Part shown: one piece after another, positions 50,463 through 59,897 of the stretch
Layout of the letters: every line of letters starts with the position of its first letter
Numbering within the stretch: the stretch's first letter is position 1
From: Stanieria sp. NIES-3757
GTDB lineage: Bacteria > Cyanobacteriota > Cyanobacteriia > Cyanobacteriales > Xenococcaceae
Direction: 5' to 3'
Length of the DNA stretch: 64,000 nt
Assembly (NCBI GenBank): GCA_002355455.1
Contig: AP017375.1
Coordinates: forward strand, 2,046,001 to 2,110,000
Program-made: the position numbers and the translations under genes
Notes under the pieces: model-generated
What the model was told of the DNA's origin: nothing
The model's database searches: none
What the model saw: the letters and a program-made list of their open reading frames with translations, nothing else

Positions 50463-50655
50463 TGATTCTCTCGATACTGCTGTTTTTATGATAAACCTCA
50501 GTTAACATTACGTAGTAATAATTAACACAGTTTCAGTATACTTATTTCAATTAGTCGATTTCTGTTAACCGAGGCTATTAGAATCGATGCCCCTCAACAT
50601 AATTTTTTTTTGGTAAGTATAAATCAAATTTAGCAATTGTCCAATTAATTTTGAT

Positions 50656-51633
50656 TTATTTTCTCTGACTTAATAAACGATGACGGTTATTTAAAGGTGT
50701 TTGATAATTGGGATTAACTCGTAAGGCTTGATTATAAGATTCTAAGGCTTGATTAGTTTGTTTTAACCCTTCAAAAGCAGCACCACGATTGTTCCATGCT
50801 TGTTCATATTTTGGATTAATAATAAGAGCTTGATGATAAGCTGCGATCGCTTGTTGATATTGTTTTAAAGTCAGAAAAAGATTGCCTTGATTGTACCAGG
50901 CTAAATAGTAATCAGGTTTAATTTTTACTACTTTTTGATAAGCAATAATTGCTGCTTGATAACGTTTAAGTCGAGTAAGTAAATTACCTTGACTATACCA
51001 GGCTAAATAGTAATCAGGTTCAATGATTAAAGCTTGTTGATAAGACGCGATTGCTTGTTCATATTTACCTATTTTTTCGAGAGTTTTACCGCGATCATAC
51101 CAAGCTAAATAGTCTTCTGGTTTAATTTTAATTACCTGTTCGTAAGCTGTTAATGCTAATTTAAATTTACCTAATTTTTTCAACGCACTTGCCTGATTAT
51201 ACCAACTAATATAATCATCAGGATTCAATTTTAATGCTCGTTCATAAGCCAAAGCTGCTGATTGATATTTTTTAAGGTAACTAAAAGAAATTCCGCGACG
51301 TAACCAAGCTGAAGCTAAATTTGGTTCAATTAATAAAGCGCGATCAAAACATAAAATTGATTCGCGATACTTCTTGAATTGTTGGAGATTAATACCTCGA
51401 TTAATCCAAAGTTGGTAGTTATTAACTTTAATTGGCTCATCATCTAATTCACAAGTGTTTCTTTCTGTTAATTTATTAACATTATCAACAACACTATGTA
51501 TCTGATTAAAAGCTAACCAAGAGGATTGTTTTGTTGAAGCTAAAGTATTAAATTCAGTTGCTAATAGTTGACTGGGAAAAATTAAGCTATAACCAAATAA
51601 CCAAACCGAAGCGAACCAGAGTCTATTTTTCAT
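50656..51633 (-). CDS. Secreted or periplasmic TPR-repeat protein
   Basis: About 325 residues from the ATG at 51633, with GGGAG eight bases upstream. An ATG at 51648 would add five residues. A signal peptide (NRLWFASVWLFGYSLIFPS) is followed by about seven tandem TPR units of 34 residues with repeated YLAWYNQGNLL-type helices. TPR arrays bind peptides or proteins. The partner is unknown. The DNA of the units is visibly repetitive, suggesting growth by duplication. Confidence 0.88.
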   Translation of the reverse strand: MKNRLWFASVWLFGYSLIFPSQLLATEFNTLASTKQSSWLAFNQIHSVVDNVNKLTERNTCELDDEPIKVNNYQLWINRGINLQQFKKYRESILCFDRALLIEPNLASAWLRRGISFSYLKKYQSAALAYERALKLNPDDYISWYNQASALKKLGKFKLALTAYEQVIKIKPEDYLAWYDRGKTLEKIGKYEQAIASYQQALIIEPDYYLAWYSQGNLLTRLKRYQAAIIAYQKVVKIKPDYYLAWYNQGNLFLTLKQYQQAIAAYHQALIINPKYEQAWNNRGAAFEGLKQTNQALESYNQALRVNPNYQTPLNNRHRLLSQRK

Positions 51634-51826
51634 ACAATTATCTCCCAAGTTAGGTTGGCTAATTGTTTTGTTTATAGCTTTTGAAATTTGATTTAATCGT
51701 GATTTGAATCAGTTGCTTTAACTAAAAAAAACAATCTAATTTAAGTAAATCATTTAAAAATAGTACAACAATAATCTGTAGTTCATTTGACAGATAAATA
51801 ACTGTTTAAAATCAACAACCAAAACT

Positions 51827-52015
51827 TTAGCTAACTATCAAATTAGGCAACAAATTGCCTAAATAAAATAAAATTTCTCTGCTTGGCAATTGACTAACTG
51901 GTGCAGGAATCATTTCTCCCCGAAAATCAAGTAACTGAACCACAACTAAATAAGCGATCGCAATTAAGATAGAAATTGCCCCAGTGATAATGGCAACAAT
52001 TTTTCCTCTGTCCAT
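51827..52015 (-). CDS. Small single-helix membrane protein
   Basis: 62 residues with one N-terminal transmembrane helix (KIVAIITGAISILIAIAYLVVVQLL) and a short tail with FRGEMIPAPVSQLPSREILF. It looks like a conserved cyanobacterial small protein, though I cannot name it. It lies divergent to dtd. Confidence 0.6.
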   Translation of the reverse strand: MDRGKIVAIITGAISILIAIAYLVVVQLLDFRGEMIPAPVSQLPSREILFYLGNLLPNLIVS

Positions 52016-52146
52016 AAAATTACCTTTAGTTTTTTTGTAATATCTTAATTATTTTATAACCTATTTTCACCTAGTTCATTCATTTATTATTAAATAATTA
52101 TCTAAATAAAGACCGATCTTTTATCATTAACAAGTAAAAAAAAATT

Positions 52147-52602
52147 ATGCGGGTTGTCATTCAGCGAGTTAAATCATCTTCCGTAATTGTGGATGGAGAA
52201 ATAGTTGGCAAAATTGGCAAAGGATTAAATCTACTAGTAGGAATTGCCCCTAGCGATACGGACGCAGAACTAGATTGGATGGCACGTAAATGTTTAGAGT
52301 TAAGGTTATTCCCAGGAAATTCTAATAGTAGCAAGTGGGAAAAATCTGTAGTAGATATTGATGGCGAACTATTAGTAATTAGTCAGTTTACTCTTTATGG
52401 AGATTGTCGCAAAGGTCGTCGTCCTTCTTTTAGTAATTCTGCATCACCTGATTTAGCAGAAAAATTATACGAACAATTTATTAACAAATTAAAACAAAGT
52501 GGTTTAAACGTAGCCACTGGAAAATTTGGTGCAATGATGCAAGTTAGGATTGAAAATGACGGCCCTGTTACTTTATGGTTAGAAAGAGAAAATAGTAATT
52601 AA
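52147..52602 (+). CDS. dtd: D-aminoacyl-tRNA deacylase
   Basis: 151 residues. It removes D-amino acids (and glycine mischarged on tRNA-Ala) from tRNA. Both signature motifs are intact: SQFTLYGD and the cross-subunit NDGPVT. The N-terminus [17 protein letters not shown] is canonical. Full length for the family. Confidence 0.96.
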   Translation: MRVVIQRVKSSSVIVDGEIVGKIGKGLNLLVGIAPSDTDAELDWMARKCLELRLFPGNSNSSKWEKSVVDIDGELLVISQFTLYGDCRKGRRPSFSNSASPDLAEKLYEQFINKLKQSGLNVATGKFGAMMQVRIENDGPVTLWLERENSN

Positions 52603-52783
52603 AATTTATTATTATCTATTAGGAAAACTAAATTTTCTTTTAAAAAAAGCGATCGCATTTATTCTCAAGATTTAATTATGTTGAGTTAAGCAACATGCAA
52701 CTGCTTATTTAGAATTAAACATTCCCCAAATTACCTTTTTTCTGTTTACCCTGTCTTAAATTTACAGATTAATTATCCCTAAA

Positions 52784-52815
52784 CAAAAAAATAAGGTAGA
52801 CAACAATTGTCCACC
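52784..52815 (-). terminator. Terminator after clpP (minus strand)
   Basis: GGTAGACAA and TTGTCCACC form a 9-bp stem with one mismatch around CAA (52795-52815). Read on the minus strand it is followed by TTATTTTTTTG. It lies 40 bases past the clpP stop. Confidence 0.75.
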
Positions 52816-52854
52816 TGCTAACTTATAAATTAATTAGATTGTCTGACATTGCAA

Positions 52855-53454
52855 TTAATCTTTGTCTTCAATCACCTTATCGATGATGCCGTATTCTTTT
52901 GCTTCCTCAGCAGACATAAAATAATCGCGGTCAGTATCTTTCTCAATCTTGGCAAGAGGCTGTCCTGTATTATCTGCCATCATTTGATTAAGTTGGTCGC
53001 GGATGCGTAAGATTTCTTTAGCTTCAATTTCGATATCTGTAGCTTGTCGACGACCTTGAATACCACCAAGCGGTTGGTGGATCATAATTCGAGAATGAGG
53101 TAAAGCTAGACGTTTTCCTTTAGTTCCTCCTGCTAGTAAAAATGCTCCCATTGAAGCAGCTAAACCAACACAGATGGTCACGACATCCGACTTAATATGT
53201 TTCATGGTGTCGTAAATTGCCAAACCTGCTGTAACTGAGCCACCAGGAGAGTTAATGTAGAGATAAATTGGTTTACCAGGATCGTCTGAATCAAGATAAA
53301 GCATGATGGCAACAATTTGATTAGCGATACCATCATTAATACCTCGTCCCAGAAAAATAATCCGTTCGCGGTAAAGACGGTCATAAATACTAATCCAGTC
53401 GCTATAAGGCTGACCGGGCATTTGATAGGGAACTTTAGGAATACCAATGGGCAT
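52855..53454 (-). CDS. clpP: ATP-dependent Clp protease proteolytic subunit ClpP
   Basis: 199 residues with the complete catalytic set: Ser in [11 protein letters not shown], His in [14 protein letters not shown] and the later Asp ([10 protein letters not shown]). It is preceded by clpR at a 34-base gap, the same pairing as clpR-clpP3 in Synechocystis and Synechococcus, where ClpP3/R form the essential core with ClpC. By synteny this is the ClpP3-type subunit. Confidence 0.94.
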   Translation of the reverse strand: MPIGIPKVPYQMPGQPYSDWISIYDRLYRERIIFLGRGINDGIANQIVAIMLYLDSDDPGKPIYLYINSPGGSVTAGLAIYDTMKHIKSDVVTICVGLAASMGAFLLAGGTKGKRLALPHSRIMIHQPLGGIQGRRQATDIEIEAKEILRIRDQLNQMMADNTGQPLAKIEKDTDRDYFMSAEEAKEYGIIDKVIEDKD

Positions 53455-53488
53455 GAGATTTTTTCTACCTTCTAAAAGTTAACAAAAT

Positions 53489-54175
53489 TTAAGTGAGTGC
53501 AGAAACAGGAGTAGGTAATTGTTTAGAGCTTTCTAAAACCTTATCAATAATGCCGTAATTCTTAGCTTCTTCAGGAGTCATATAGAACATACGGTCGGTA
53601 TCTTTGCTAACTTTTTCGACTGTTTGACCGGTATTTTTAGCAAACAATTCCATCATCATGTGCTTATTGTGTAGCACTTCTTTAGCGCGAATTTGAATGT
53701 CTGTAGCCTGACCTTGAGCGCCTTGACGAGCTTGATGAAGAATAATAGTAGCGTGAGGTAAACTAGCACGACAACCTTTTGTTCCTGAAGCAAGAATCAT
53801 CGCAGCAGTTCCCATTGCCTGACCAATACAAATAGTATGTACTGGAGGTTTAATGTAATTCATCGTATCGCAAATCGCAAAGGCTTCAGTTTCAAAACCA
53901 ATCGATTCGCCACCATACCAAGACGTACCCGTAGAGTTAATATACATATAAATGGGTTTGTCAGGGTCATCAAATTGGAGGAAAAGTAACTGAGCAATAA
54001 TTAATTCAGTCACATCAATCCCAATTTGGTCTTTGTATTCGTCAGGAGATACTAAAGGCAATCCCAAATAAATAATCCGTTCTTTAAGCAATAGAGAAGG
54101 TAGATCTGGGGGTGGAGTTCGATAATACGCATCTCCTCGATAGGGAGCTTGAACTGCTTGAATTGGTGAATTCAT
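53489..54175 (-). CDS. clpR: ClpR, inactive Clp protease subunit
   Basis: 228 residues. The catalytic serine position reads CIGQAMGTAAMI instead of the usual ASMG, so the nucleophile is missing. The Arg-rich site loop (HQARQGAQGQATD) and the insertion STGTSWYGGESIGFET mark cyanobacterial ClpR. It assembles with ClpP3 in mixed rings and is structural rather than catalytic. First gene of the clpR-clpP unit. Confidence 0.93.
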   Translation of the reverse strand: MNSPIQAVQAPYRGDAYYRTPPPDLPSLLLKERIIYLGLPLVSPDEYKDQIGIDVTELIIAQLLFLQFDDPDKPIYMYINSTGTSWYGGESIGFETEAFAICDTMNYIKPPVHTICIGQAMGTAAMILASGTKGCRASLPHATIILHQARQGAQGQATDIQIRAKEVLHNKHMMMELFAKNTGQTVEKVSKDTDRMFYMTPEEAKNYGIIDKVLESSKQLPTPVSALT

Positions 54176-54387
54176 AGTATTTTTTAGTTATTGGTCTCTA
54201 GTTATTATTGTCACTTACTCTATTAACTAGAGAAAAGTAACCAATAAACTTTAATTATGCGCTTAAACAGGGTTAGTAATGTTGATTTTAACGCATCCTA
54301 CTTAAGTAAGTTAGTAGATTGTAATTAACCAATTAAACTAAATAATTATCTATCTTATGTTTATTTTCTAATTATTGTTGAGATGTT

Positions 54388-55662
54388 ATGGCGAGAAAGA
54401 TTGCTTTAATTGCCCACGATCGCAAAAAGGATGATATTGTTGCTTTTGTTAGTCGTCATGCTCCTGTGTTAGCTCGTTACCATCTGATTGCTACAGGCAC
54501 AACTGGAGAAAGAATTCAAAACGCGACTAATTTAACTATAGAACGAATGGAATCAGGTCCGATTGGAGGAGATACGCAAATTGCTGCTCAAATCGTGGCT
54601 GGCGAAGTAGTAGGTGTGATTTTTCTAATCGATCCTCTTTATGCTCAACCGCATGAACCCGATATTCAAGCTTTGTTGAGGGTTTGTAATGTTCATAATG
54701 TCGCACTCGCAACTAATTTGGCTACCGCAGAAGCGTTTGTTGACAGTTTAGCTAATAGTGTCGTTGCTCATCTTATTTATAATCCTGTTTCTGGTCAAGG
54801 AGATGGTCAACAAGAGTTAGATTTGATTAAAGAGTTGCTCGAACCTCATTTACATTTAGAAGTTCATTTAACTACCCCAGATATTAGTGCAGAAGAATTA
54901 GCCCAAACAGCGCTCGCAGATCGTCCCGATTTGATTATTGCTTCTGGTGGTGATGGGACAGTTTCTGCTGTAGCAGGTGCAGTAATTGGCACAGATATAC
55001 CTTTGGGAGTTATTCCCCGAGGTACAGCTAATGCTTTTTCGATGGCTTTAGGAATTACTCAACAACTCAATCAAATTAGAAGAGCGTGTGAAATAATCTT
55101 AGCAGGACATATAAGAACTATTGATGCTGCTTTTTGTAATGATTTACCGCTAATTTTATTGGCTGGTGTGGGTTACGAAGCAGAAATTATCGAAAAAGCT
55201 GACCGAGAGGCTAAAAATCGTTGGGGTTCTCTAGCTTATATTATGGCAGGTTGGCAACAGTTGAATGAACATGTGTTATTTGATGCAGAAATAGAGCTTG
55301 AAGGCGAAATCAGACAGTTTCAGGCAGGGGCAATTACCGTTGCTAATGTAGCACCACCTACTTCAGTTTTAGCTCAAGGTATTGGGGAAGTCGTTGTTGA
55401 TGATGGTTTATTAGATGTCACTATTACTACCGCAGCTACTAAATTACAAGCAGTAACGACAATGTTGGGAATGCTTGGAGGTGCTTTAATTAAGACTAAT
55501 ACAGAATTAGAAAATGTAGTTCATCTGAAAGCCAAAAAACTTAGAATTGCAGCCGAGCCTCCGCAAAAAGTTGTATTAGATGGAGAAATTATTGGTACTA
55601 CTCCTTTAGAAATTAAATGTATTCCTCAAGGATTAAAAGTATTTGTTCCTAAACCAATTTAA
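54388..55662 (+). CDS. Methylglyoxal synthase domain fused to a DAGK-type lipid kinase
   Basis: 424 residues. Residues 1-125 match methylglyoxal synthase: ALIAHDRKKDDIVAFV, ATGTTGERIQ, ESGPIGGDTQIAAQI, FLIDPLYAQPHEPD and RVCNVHNVALATNLATA. From about 130 on there is a diacylglycerol-kinase catalytic domain (LIYNPVSGQGDGQQELDLI, IASGGDGTVSAVAGAV, PRGTANAFSMALG) of the YegS/BmrU type. The first activity would turn dihydroxyacetone phosphate into methylglyoxal; the second phosphorylates a lipid. A link through triose phosphate and glycerolipid metabolism is speculation. Confidence 0.9.
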   Translation: MARKIALIAHDRKKDDIVAFVSRHAPVLARYHLIATGTTGERIQNATNLTIERMESGPIGGDTQIAAQIVAGEVVGVIFLIDPLYAQPHEPDIQALLRVCNVHNVALATNLATAEAFVDSLANSVVAHLIYNPVSGQGDGQQELDLIKELLEPHLHLEVHLTTPDISAEELAQTALADRPDLIIASGGDGTVSAVAGAVIGTDIPLGVIPRGTANAFSMALGITQQLNQIRRACEIILAGHIRTIDAAFCNDLPLILLAGVGYEAEIIEKADREAKNRWGSLAYIMAGWQQLNEHVLFDAEIELEGEIRQFQAGAITVANVAPPTSVLAQGIGEVVVDDGLLDVTITTAATKLQAVTTMLGMLGGALIKTNTELENVVHLKAKKLRIAAEPPQKVVLDGEIIGTTPLEIKCIPQGLKVFVPKPI

Positions 55663-55729
55663 AGATCTAGCTAAGGCGATCGCGTCTTTGAGTAATTCTG
55701 TCATTTCTACTGTAATTTTATTCTTCTGC

Positions 55730-56887
55730 TTATTTGAGAAGTAAATAATATAATTTTCCTGTACCATTAAGTAACCCAGCGCGATCGCCTGCCTCTTGAC
55801 CACTTCCCAAAAAGATATCTACTCTTCCTGCACCTTTAATCGCACTACCCGTATCTTGATCTAAGACATAGCGATTGACATTCTGAATGGTTAATGAACC
55901 GTTTTGGTTAGGATAGGGAATAGGCGCAACGATCAAGCCTAAAGCACCAGGAGGCATAATTGATTTGTCCGTAGCAATAGAGCGATCGCCAGTGACAGGT
56001 ACATTTAAACTTCCTGTTGGTGGTTGACCATTAGTTTCTCGAAAAAAGATAAAACGATTATTTCTAGGAATATATTTATCTAAAGCTTCAGGATGAGTCT
56101 GAAAATAATTAATTAATTTAGGTAGGGTTAATTCTTCTAAGGTAAAAATACCTTCTTTAACTAATTCACCACCAAGACTCTTATAAGGATAATCGGTACT
56201 ACCATCGTAGCCTACCGTGAGCGTCCTACCATCGGTAAGTTCTAATCTAGCCGAACCCTGCACCTGAACTAAAAAAGCTTCCATGCGATCGCGTAACCAA
56301 ACTATTTCTGAACCAGCTAAAATACTTTTATTGCCCAACAGACCATCTTTTCCTTCTAATTGCAAACGACTAGGATGAGGTTGTGACCAATTAGCAAAGT
56401 TAGCAGGCTTGCGATAGAGAGGATAGCGATATTCTACCGTAGGAACAGCACTAGCTTGATAAACTGGCTCAAAGTAACCTGTAAAAGCTACTGTACCTTG
56501 ATTATCATTACCAACAGATTGATAAAAATCAAATTCTGCTGTCACTGTTTGTTGTAATTCGTATGGTGATTTAGCAGTCAGTAGCAGTTGGCGAAAACGA
56601 GTTAAAGAACGACGAACCCGATCTAAACTAAACCCAGCAATAGAATAATTTTGGTAAGCTTTAACGGCTGCTGGAGTATTAAGATAAGAAAGACTATGGT
56701 CAATTGCTTGAAGAAGTGCTTGTAAATCTCCTGGTTGTTCTACCCTACCCCATAATTGCTCATCTATTCCCAAAGAAGAATGATTAATTTCTATTTTTTG
56801 TAAGGGTGCTGCTGTAGCAACTAAACTATCGGCAATTAGAACAGAAAGCCCGATAGTTAAAGTCAGGGCTGCAAGTAATTTTCTCAT
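55730..56887 (-). CDS. mltA: Membrane-bound lytic murein transglycosylase A
   Basis: 385 residues. An N-terminal signal peptide (KLLAALTLTIGLSVLIADS) is followed by the MltA domain (FTGYFEPVYQASAVP, WLRDRMEAFLVQVQGSARL, TVGYDGSTDYPYKSLGG) and the 3D domain (LDQDTGSAIKGAGRVDIFLG) with the catalytic Asp. It cuts peptidoglycan glycan strands to 1,6-anhydro ends. No lipobox Cys is evident, so it may be soluble in the periplasm. The IS982 element lies 80 bases upstream of its start and may have disturbed its promoter. Confidence 0.92.
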   Translation of the reverse strand: MRKLLAALTLTIGLSVLIADSLVATAAPLQKIEINHSSLGIDEQLWGRVEQPGDLQALLQAIDHSLSYLNTPAAVKAYQNYSIAGFSLDRVRRSLTRFRQLLLTAKSPYELQQTVTAEFDFYQSVGNDNQGTVAFTGYFEPVYQASAVPTVEYRYPLYRKPANFANWSQPHPSRLQLEGKDGLLGNKSILAGSEIVWLRDRMEAFLVQVQGSARLELTDGRTLTVGYDGSTDYPYKSLGGELVKEGIFTLEELTLPKLINYFQTHPEALDKYIPRNNRFIFFRETNGQPPTGSLNVPVTGDRSIATDKSIMPPGALGLIVAPIPYPNQNGSLTIQNVNRYVLDQDTGSAIKGAGRVDIFLGSGQEAGDRAGLLNGTGKLYYLLLK

Positions 56888-56967
56888 TTACCAGTCGATT
56901 TTTATCTTTTACTCAAGCCTTGAGTCTCTTTTTTGATGGTTTTTGTTTCCAGATCATTAATTAAAAT

Positions 56968-57973
56968 AACGTGAGTTCGATGAAAATTTTTAAACCCAAG
57001 AGAAAGCTGAGACCTATGCTAAAAGTAGTGTTTTCAGGTCTTAGCTATGGAATTAAAATCTCGTCTCGATCTTACCGAAATTTTTTGTGATGTAGATGAT
57101 TTCTACAACAGTTTTGAAAAACACTGTCATGACCTACCTCAATTAACTGCGAGCACTGGCGAAAAAATATCTAGTTGTCGTATGAGTTTAAGTGAAGTGA
57201 TGACGATTGTGATTGCCTTTCATGGTAGTGGTTATCGAACATTCAAGGAATTCTATACTCTACAAGTGAGACCTCACTGGAAAAAAGCTTTTCCCTCTCT
57301 GGTTAGCTACAATCGTTTTGTCGAGCTAATGCCTTGGTCGATGATGCTTTTATGTTACTTCTTACAGACTAGAAAAGGAGAAGTTACAGGAATTAGCTTC
57401 ATCGATTCGACTCCGATAGAGGTATGTTGTCCCAGTCGCAGTCGCTCACATCGAGTCTTTGAAGGGCTAGTAGGATGGGGCAAAAATTCTGTGGGTTGGC
57501 ATTATGGCTTTAAGCTACACCTAATTATTAATGATCAAGGAGAACTACTAGCTTTTAAGTTGACTCCTAGGAATACTGATGACCGTAAACCAGTTCCCGA
57601 TCTGACTCAAGACATCATTGGCAAGCTCTTTGGCGATCGCGGCTATATTTCTCAAGAACTGTTTGAAAAGCTTGATGAACAAGGACTACAACTGATTACT
57701 CGGCACAAAAAGAACATGAAACAGAAGTTGGTCAAACTGATGGACAAAATTTTGTTACGCAAACGCTCCTTGATTGAAACCGTTAACGATCAACTTAAGA
57801 ATATCTCTCAAATCGAACATTCTCGACATCGAAGTGTTTGGAACTTCATGGTGAATCTCTTTGGAGGGTTGATTGCATACACTTATCTACCCCAAAAACC
57901 TTCCCTTGATTTAGAACCCAAAGGATTGCCAGCTCTACCTCCTGCCCTTTTTTGATTTCGTCGAACTCACGTT
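56968..57973 (+). mobile_element. IS982-family insertion sequence
   Basis: Terminal inverted repeats AACGTGAGTTCGATGAAA (56968-56985) and the complement of 57956-57973 (AACGTGAGTTCGACGAAA) match at 17 of 18 positions. They flank one transposase gene; total length is about 1006 bases. No convincing target duplication was seen; the flanks are A/T runs. The right end lies 23 bases from the terminator stem of the HMA gene. The element looks intact and possibly active. Confidence 0.88.
57047..57955 (+). CDS. IS982-family transposase
   Basis: 302 residues of DDE transposase: first Asp in GISFIDSTPIEVC, second in LFGDRGYIS and Glu in RSLIETVNDQLKN. The HSRHRSVWNFMVNL segment is typical of IS982. 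The frame is uninterrupted and ends directly before the right inverted repeat. Confidence 0.93.
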   Translation: MELKSRLDLTEIFCDVDDFYNSFEKHCHDLPQLTASTGEKISSCRMSLSEVMTIVIAFHGSGYRTFKEFYTLQVRPHWKKAFPSLVSYNRFVELMPWSMMLLCYFLQTRKGEVTGISFIDSTPIEVCCPSRSRSHRVFEGLVGWGKNSVGWHYGFKLHLIINDQGELLAFKLTPRNTDDRKPVPDLTQDIIGKLFGDRGYISQELFEKLDEQGLQLITRHKKNMKQKLVKLMDKILLRKRSLIETVNDQLKNISQIEHSRHRSVWNFMVNLFGGLIAYTYLPQKPSLDLEPKGLPALPPALF

Positions 57974-57996
57974 AAAAAAATTAATTCAACTAAAAC

Positions 57997-58047
57997 AGGC
58001 AAAATCAAGGAGCGGAAATAGTTATCTTCTCCGCTTCTTGAAAGCCT
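57997..58047 (-). terminator. Terminator of the HMA-domain gene
   Basis: CAAGGAGCGGA (58006-58016) pairs with TCCGCTTCTTG (58030-58040), and AGGC/GCCT extends the base. Read on the minus strand a T-rich stretch follows. The hairpin lies immediately after the HMA stop. Confidence 0.7.
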
Positions 58048-58242
58048 TTATGCTACTTCATGTCCAGTTGCAACGATGATTTGTTTAATTGATTCTTCTG
58101 AAGCTTGAGTATTGACAGTCACCTTTTTGGTAGCAAGATCGATATTAACTTCTGCTTCTGGTTCATGAGTTAGAATCGCTTTATTAACTGTATCGACACA
58201 GCCTTCACAAACCATACTGGGTACTTTGAGTTCCATCGTCAT
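58048..58242 (-). CDS. Heavy-metal-associated domain protein (Atx1-like metallochaperone)
   Basis: 64-residue HMA domain with the metal loop SMVCEGCVDTVNKAI (CxxC) and an ending GHEVA. Such proteins carry Cu(I) to P-type ATPases such as CtaA and PacS of thylakoid copper delivery. No ATPase gene is nearby. The loop has Glu-Gly between the cysteines, unlike the common Ala/Glu-Ala/His pairs, so metal choice is uncertain. Confidence 0.85.
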   Translation of the reverse strand: MTMELKVPSMVCEGCVDTVNKAILTHEPEAEVNIDLATKKVTVNTQASEESIKQIIVATGHEVA

Positions 58243-58316
58243 AATGATAATTTTTCAAGTAATTAAAGTCTATTTTTATCCTAAATCTAGTTATTAATTC
58301 TGAATTCAAATTTTTG

Positions 58317-58574
58317 CTACCATTTCAACACCGCAGCATCAACGCCTTGTTCGCGACGAATTTTGCCATCTTTTTCAAACCAGGCAACAATTTGAGTATG
58401 AGTTAACTCATCTAGACTAACCCCAGTTTGTTCTGCAATAGTTTGTAGCAGTCTAAAAGAAGAAATAGTGAGACGAGTTAAAAACTTTTCCGATGAAGAT
58501 AGTAAAGCTTTGTCTACCTCGGCTGACTCTTCTGGCGATAGAAAGGCGATTGGAGAGGGTTGCGCTTCATTCAT
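58317..58574 (-). CDS. Conserved cyanobacterial hypothetical protein, 85 residues
   Basis: A soluble, mainly helical protein with FLSPEESAEVDKALLSSSEKF and the end AWFEKDGKIRREQGVDAAVLKW trimmed here to IRREQGVDAAVLKW. I recall similar small proteins across cyanobacteria without known function. It lies 74 bases upstream of the HMA gene on the same strand, so both may be transcribed together. Confidence 0.7.
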   Translation of the reverse strand: MNEAQPSPIAFLSPEESAEVDKALLSSSEKFLTRLTISSFRLLQTIAEQTGVSLDELTHTQIVAWFEKDGKIRREQGVDAAVLKW

Positions 58575-58751
58575 AACTAATACTAGGTCTGTTTAATTAA
58601 TAGTATTAATTAATAGTAATAAATTTCGTTCCTTCAATTCTTTCTTTTCTTTCTGCCTGAGCGCAATCAAAGTTTAAATATTGAAGCCAACTTCAAATCA
58701 ATTGTGGTCTGGTTGTCAAAAAGGTTAATTGATAGTATTAGACAATAAAAA

Positions 58752-58802
58752 TTTGAGAGGCATACAAGATTACACAGTTTTCTTGCCACACAGCCTCTCA
58801 AA
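58752..58802 (-). terminator. Stem-loop terminator after the FkbM gene
   Basis: TTTGAGAGGC (58752-58761) and GCCTCTCAAA (58793-58802) form a perfect 10-bp stem. On the minus strand it is followed by ATTTTTATTG, fitting an intrinsic terminator for the gene ending at 58887. The rest of 58575-58886 holds no gene. Confidence 0.75.
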
Positions 58803-58886
58803 AATTATGATAATTAATTGTTATGACTCGCAATTTTAACATTGAGGTATTGAAAATCGATTACATTGCAGTTACAAACGATTTAG

Positions 58887-59831
58887 TTAATTAGACTGCT
58901 CAGAGAATTGACGATGTTTTTTAAGCATGCGACCAAGAGCGTAAGGATTAATACTGACGGGTAACTCTAGAGTATCAGGAAATCTCACTGCAACCAGATC
59001 GTGATAAAGACTCATCTCATTAAAGGATGGGACATGACGAATACGTTGGGTGAAAATTACTCGCTCTAAACCATACAACTTAAAATCAGGTTTTGCTTCG
59101 ATTAAGTCCCAAAGTTGTTGATGATTATGAGCAGCTTCAAAAATCATAAATTGTAGATTGGGTTGGTCTAGCAACCAAGGCATTAAATAAGGTTCTGCAC
59201 CTTCAACATCTATTTTGACTCCAAAAGGAGCAGAATCAATTAATGGTGGAATATGGTTAGCAATATTCTTGACAGGGACTGAAATCGAATCCCAGGTAGT
59301 CTGATCGCAATAATCGATTAAGGTAGCCATACCAGAATGATCTTGAGGTTTTGCTAATTGCATTTCCCCCTCACGATCCATTAACGCAACTCTGTGTAGA
59401 TGAACATTAGTCAATCCGGTCTTTTTGATCGCTTCTTCGACATACTGGCAAATATGAGGTTGAGGTTCAAAGAGATGAACTTGACCTGAAGAACCTACAC
59501 GATCTGTAGCCAATAAACCAATTGAGGAATAGTTAGCACCGATATCTAAAAATCGATAGCCTGGAAATAATAATCCTTGTGTTACGGCGTGAACTTTAGG
59601 GTCGTTGGTTCCAAACAGATATAAAACTCGACCGTGATAATCATTCGGTTCAACTTTGATACTCATCCCATTGAGCATCTTAGCAGTCAGTAGACCATTA
59701 CAATTGGAAAACTGTTGGTCTACAATCGGGTTAAAAGATAATTTCGTCAGACCGCTTGAAATAGATAGATGATGCATTAGCCGACTATAAAGTTGCATCA
59801 GCATGGGAGGTTGACCTAGATTTAATTCCAT
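58887..59831 (-). CDS. FkbM-family methyltransferase
   Basis: 314 residues. The SAM-binding motif FLDIGANYSSIGLLATD is followed by VHLFEPQPHICQYVEEA. The family-typical VKIDVEGAEPYLMPWLL comes after these. FkbM-type enzymes methylate hydroxyls of sugars or polyketides. In cyanobacteria they often modify surface glycans. It lies 66 bases after the CheA stop on the same strand, and its substrate is unknown. Confidence 0.87.
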   Translation of the reverse strand: MELNLGQPPMLMQLYSRLMHHLSISSGLTKLSFNPIVDQQFSNCNGLLTAKMLNGMSIKVEPNDYHGRVLYLFGTNDPKVHAVTQGLLFPGYRFLDIGANYSSIGLLATDRVGSSGQVHLFEPQPHICQYVEEAIKKTGLTNVHLHRVALMDREGEMQLAKPQDHSGMATLIDYCDQTTWDSISVPVKNIANHIPPLIDSAPFGVKIDVEGAEPYLMPWLLDQPNLQFMIFEAAHNHQQLWDLIEAKPDFKLYGLERVIFTQRIRHVPSFNEMSLYHDLVAVRFPDTLELPVSINPYALGRMLKKHRQFSEQSN

Positions 59832-59897
59832 CTTGTCAAAGTTCTGGCTTGATTGAACAATACAAAAATTATATCAATTTAGACTGTATTGCCTGTT

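Noticed and set aside
56955-57990. Target-site duplication of the IS982 element
   Set aside because: Flanks share only A/T runs; no direct 7-9 base repeat stands out from the background.
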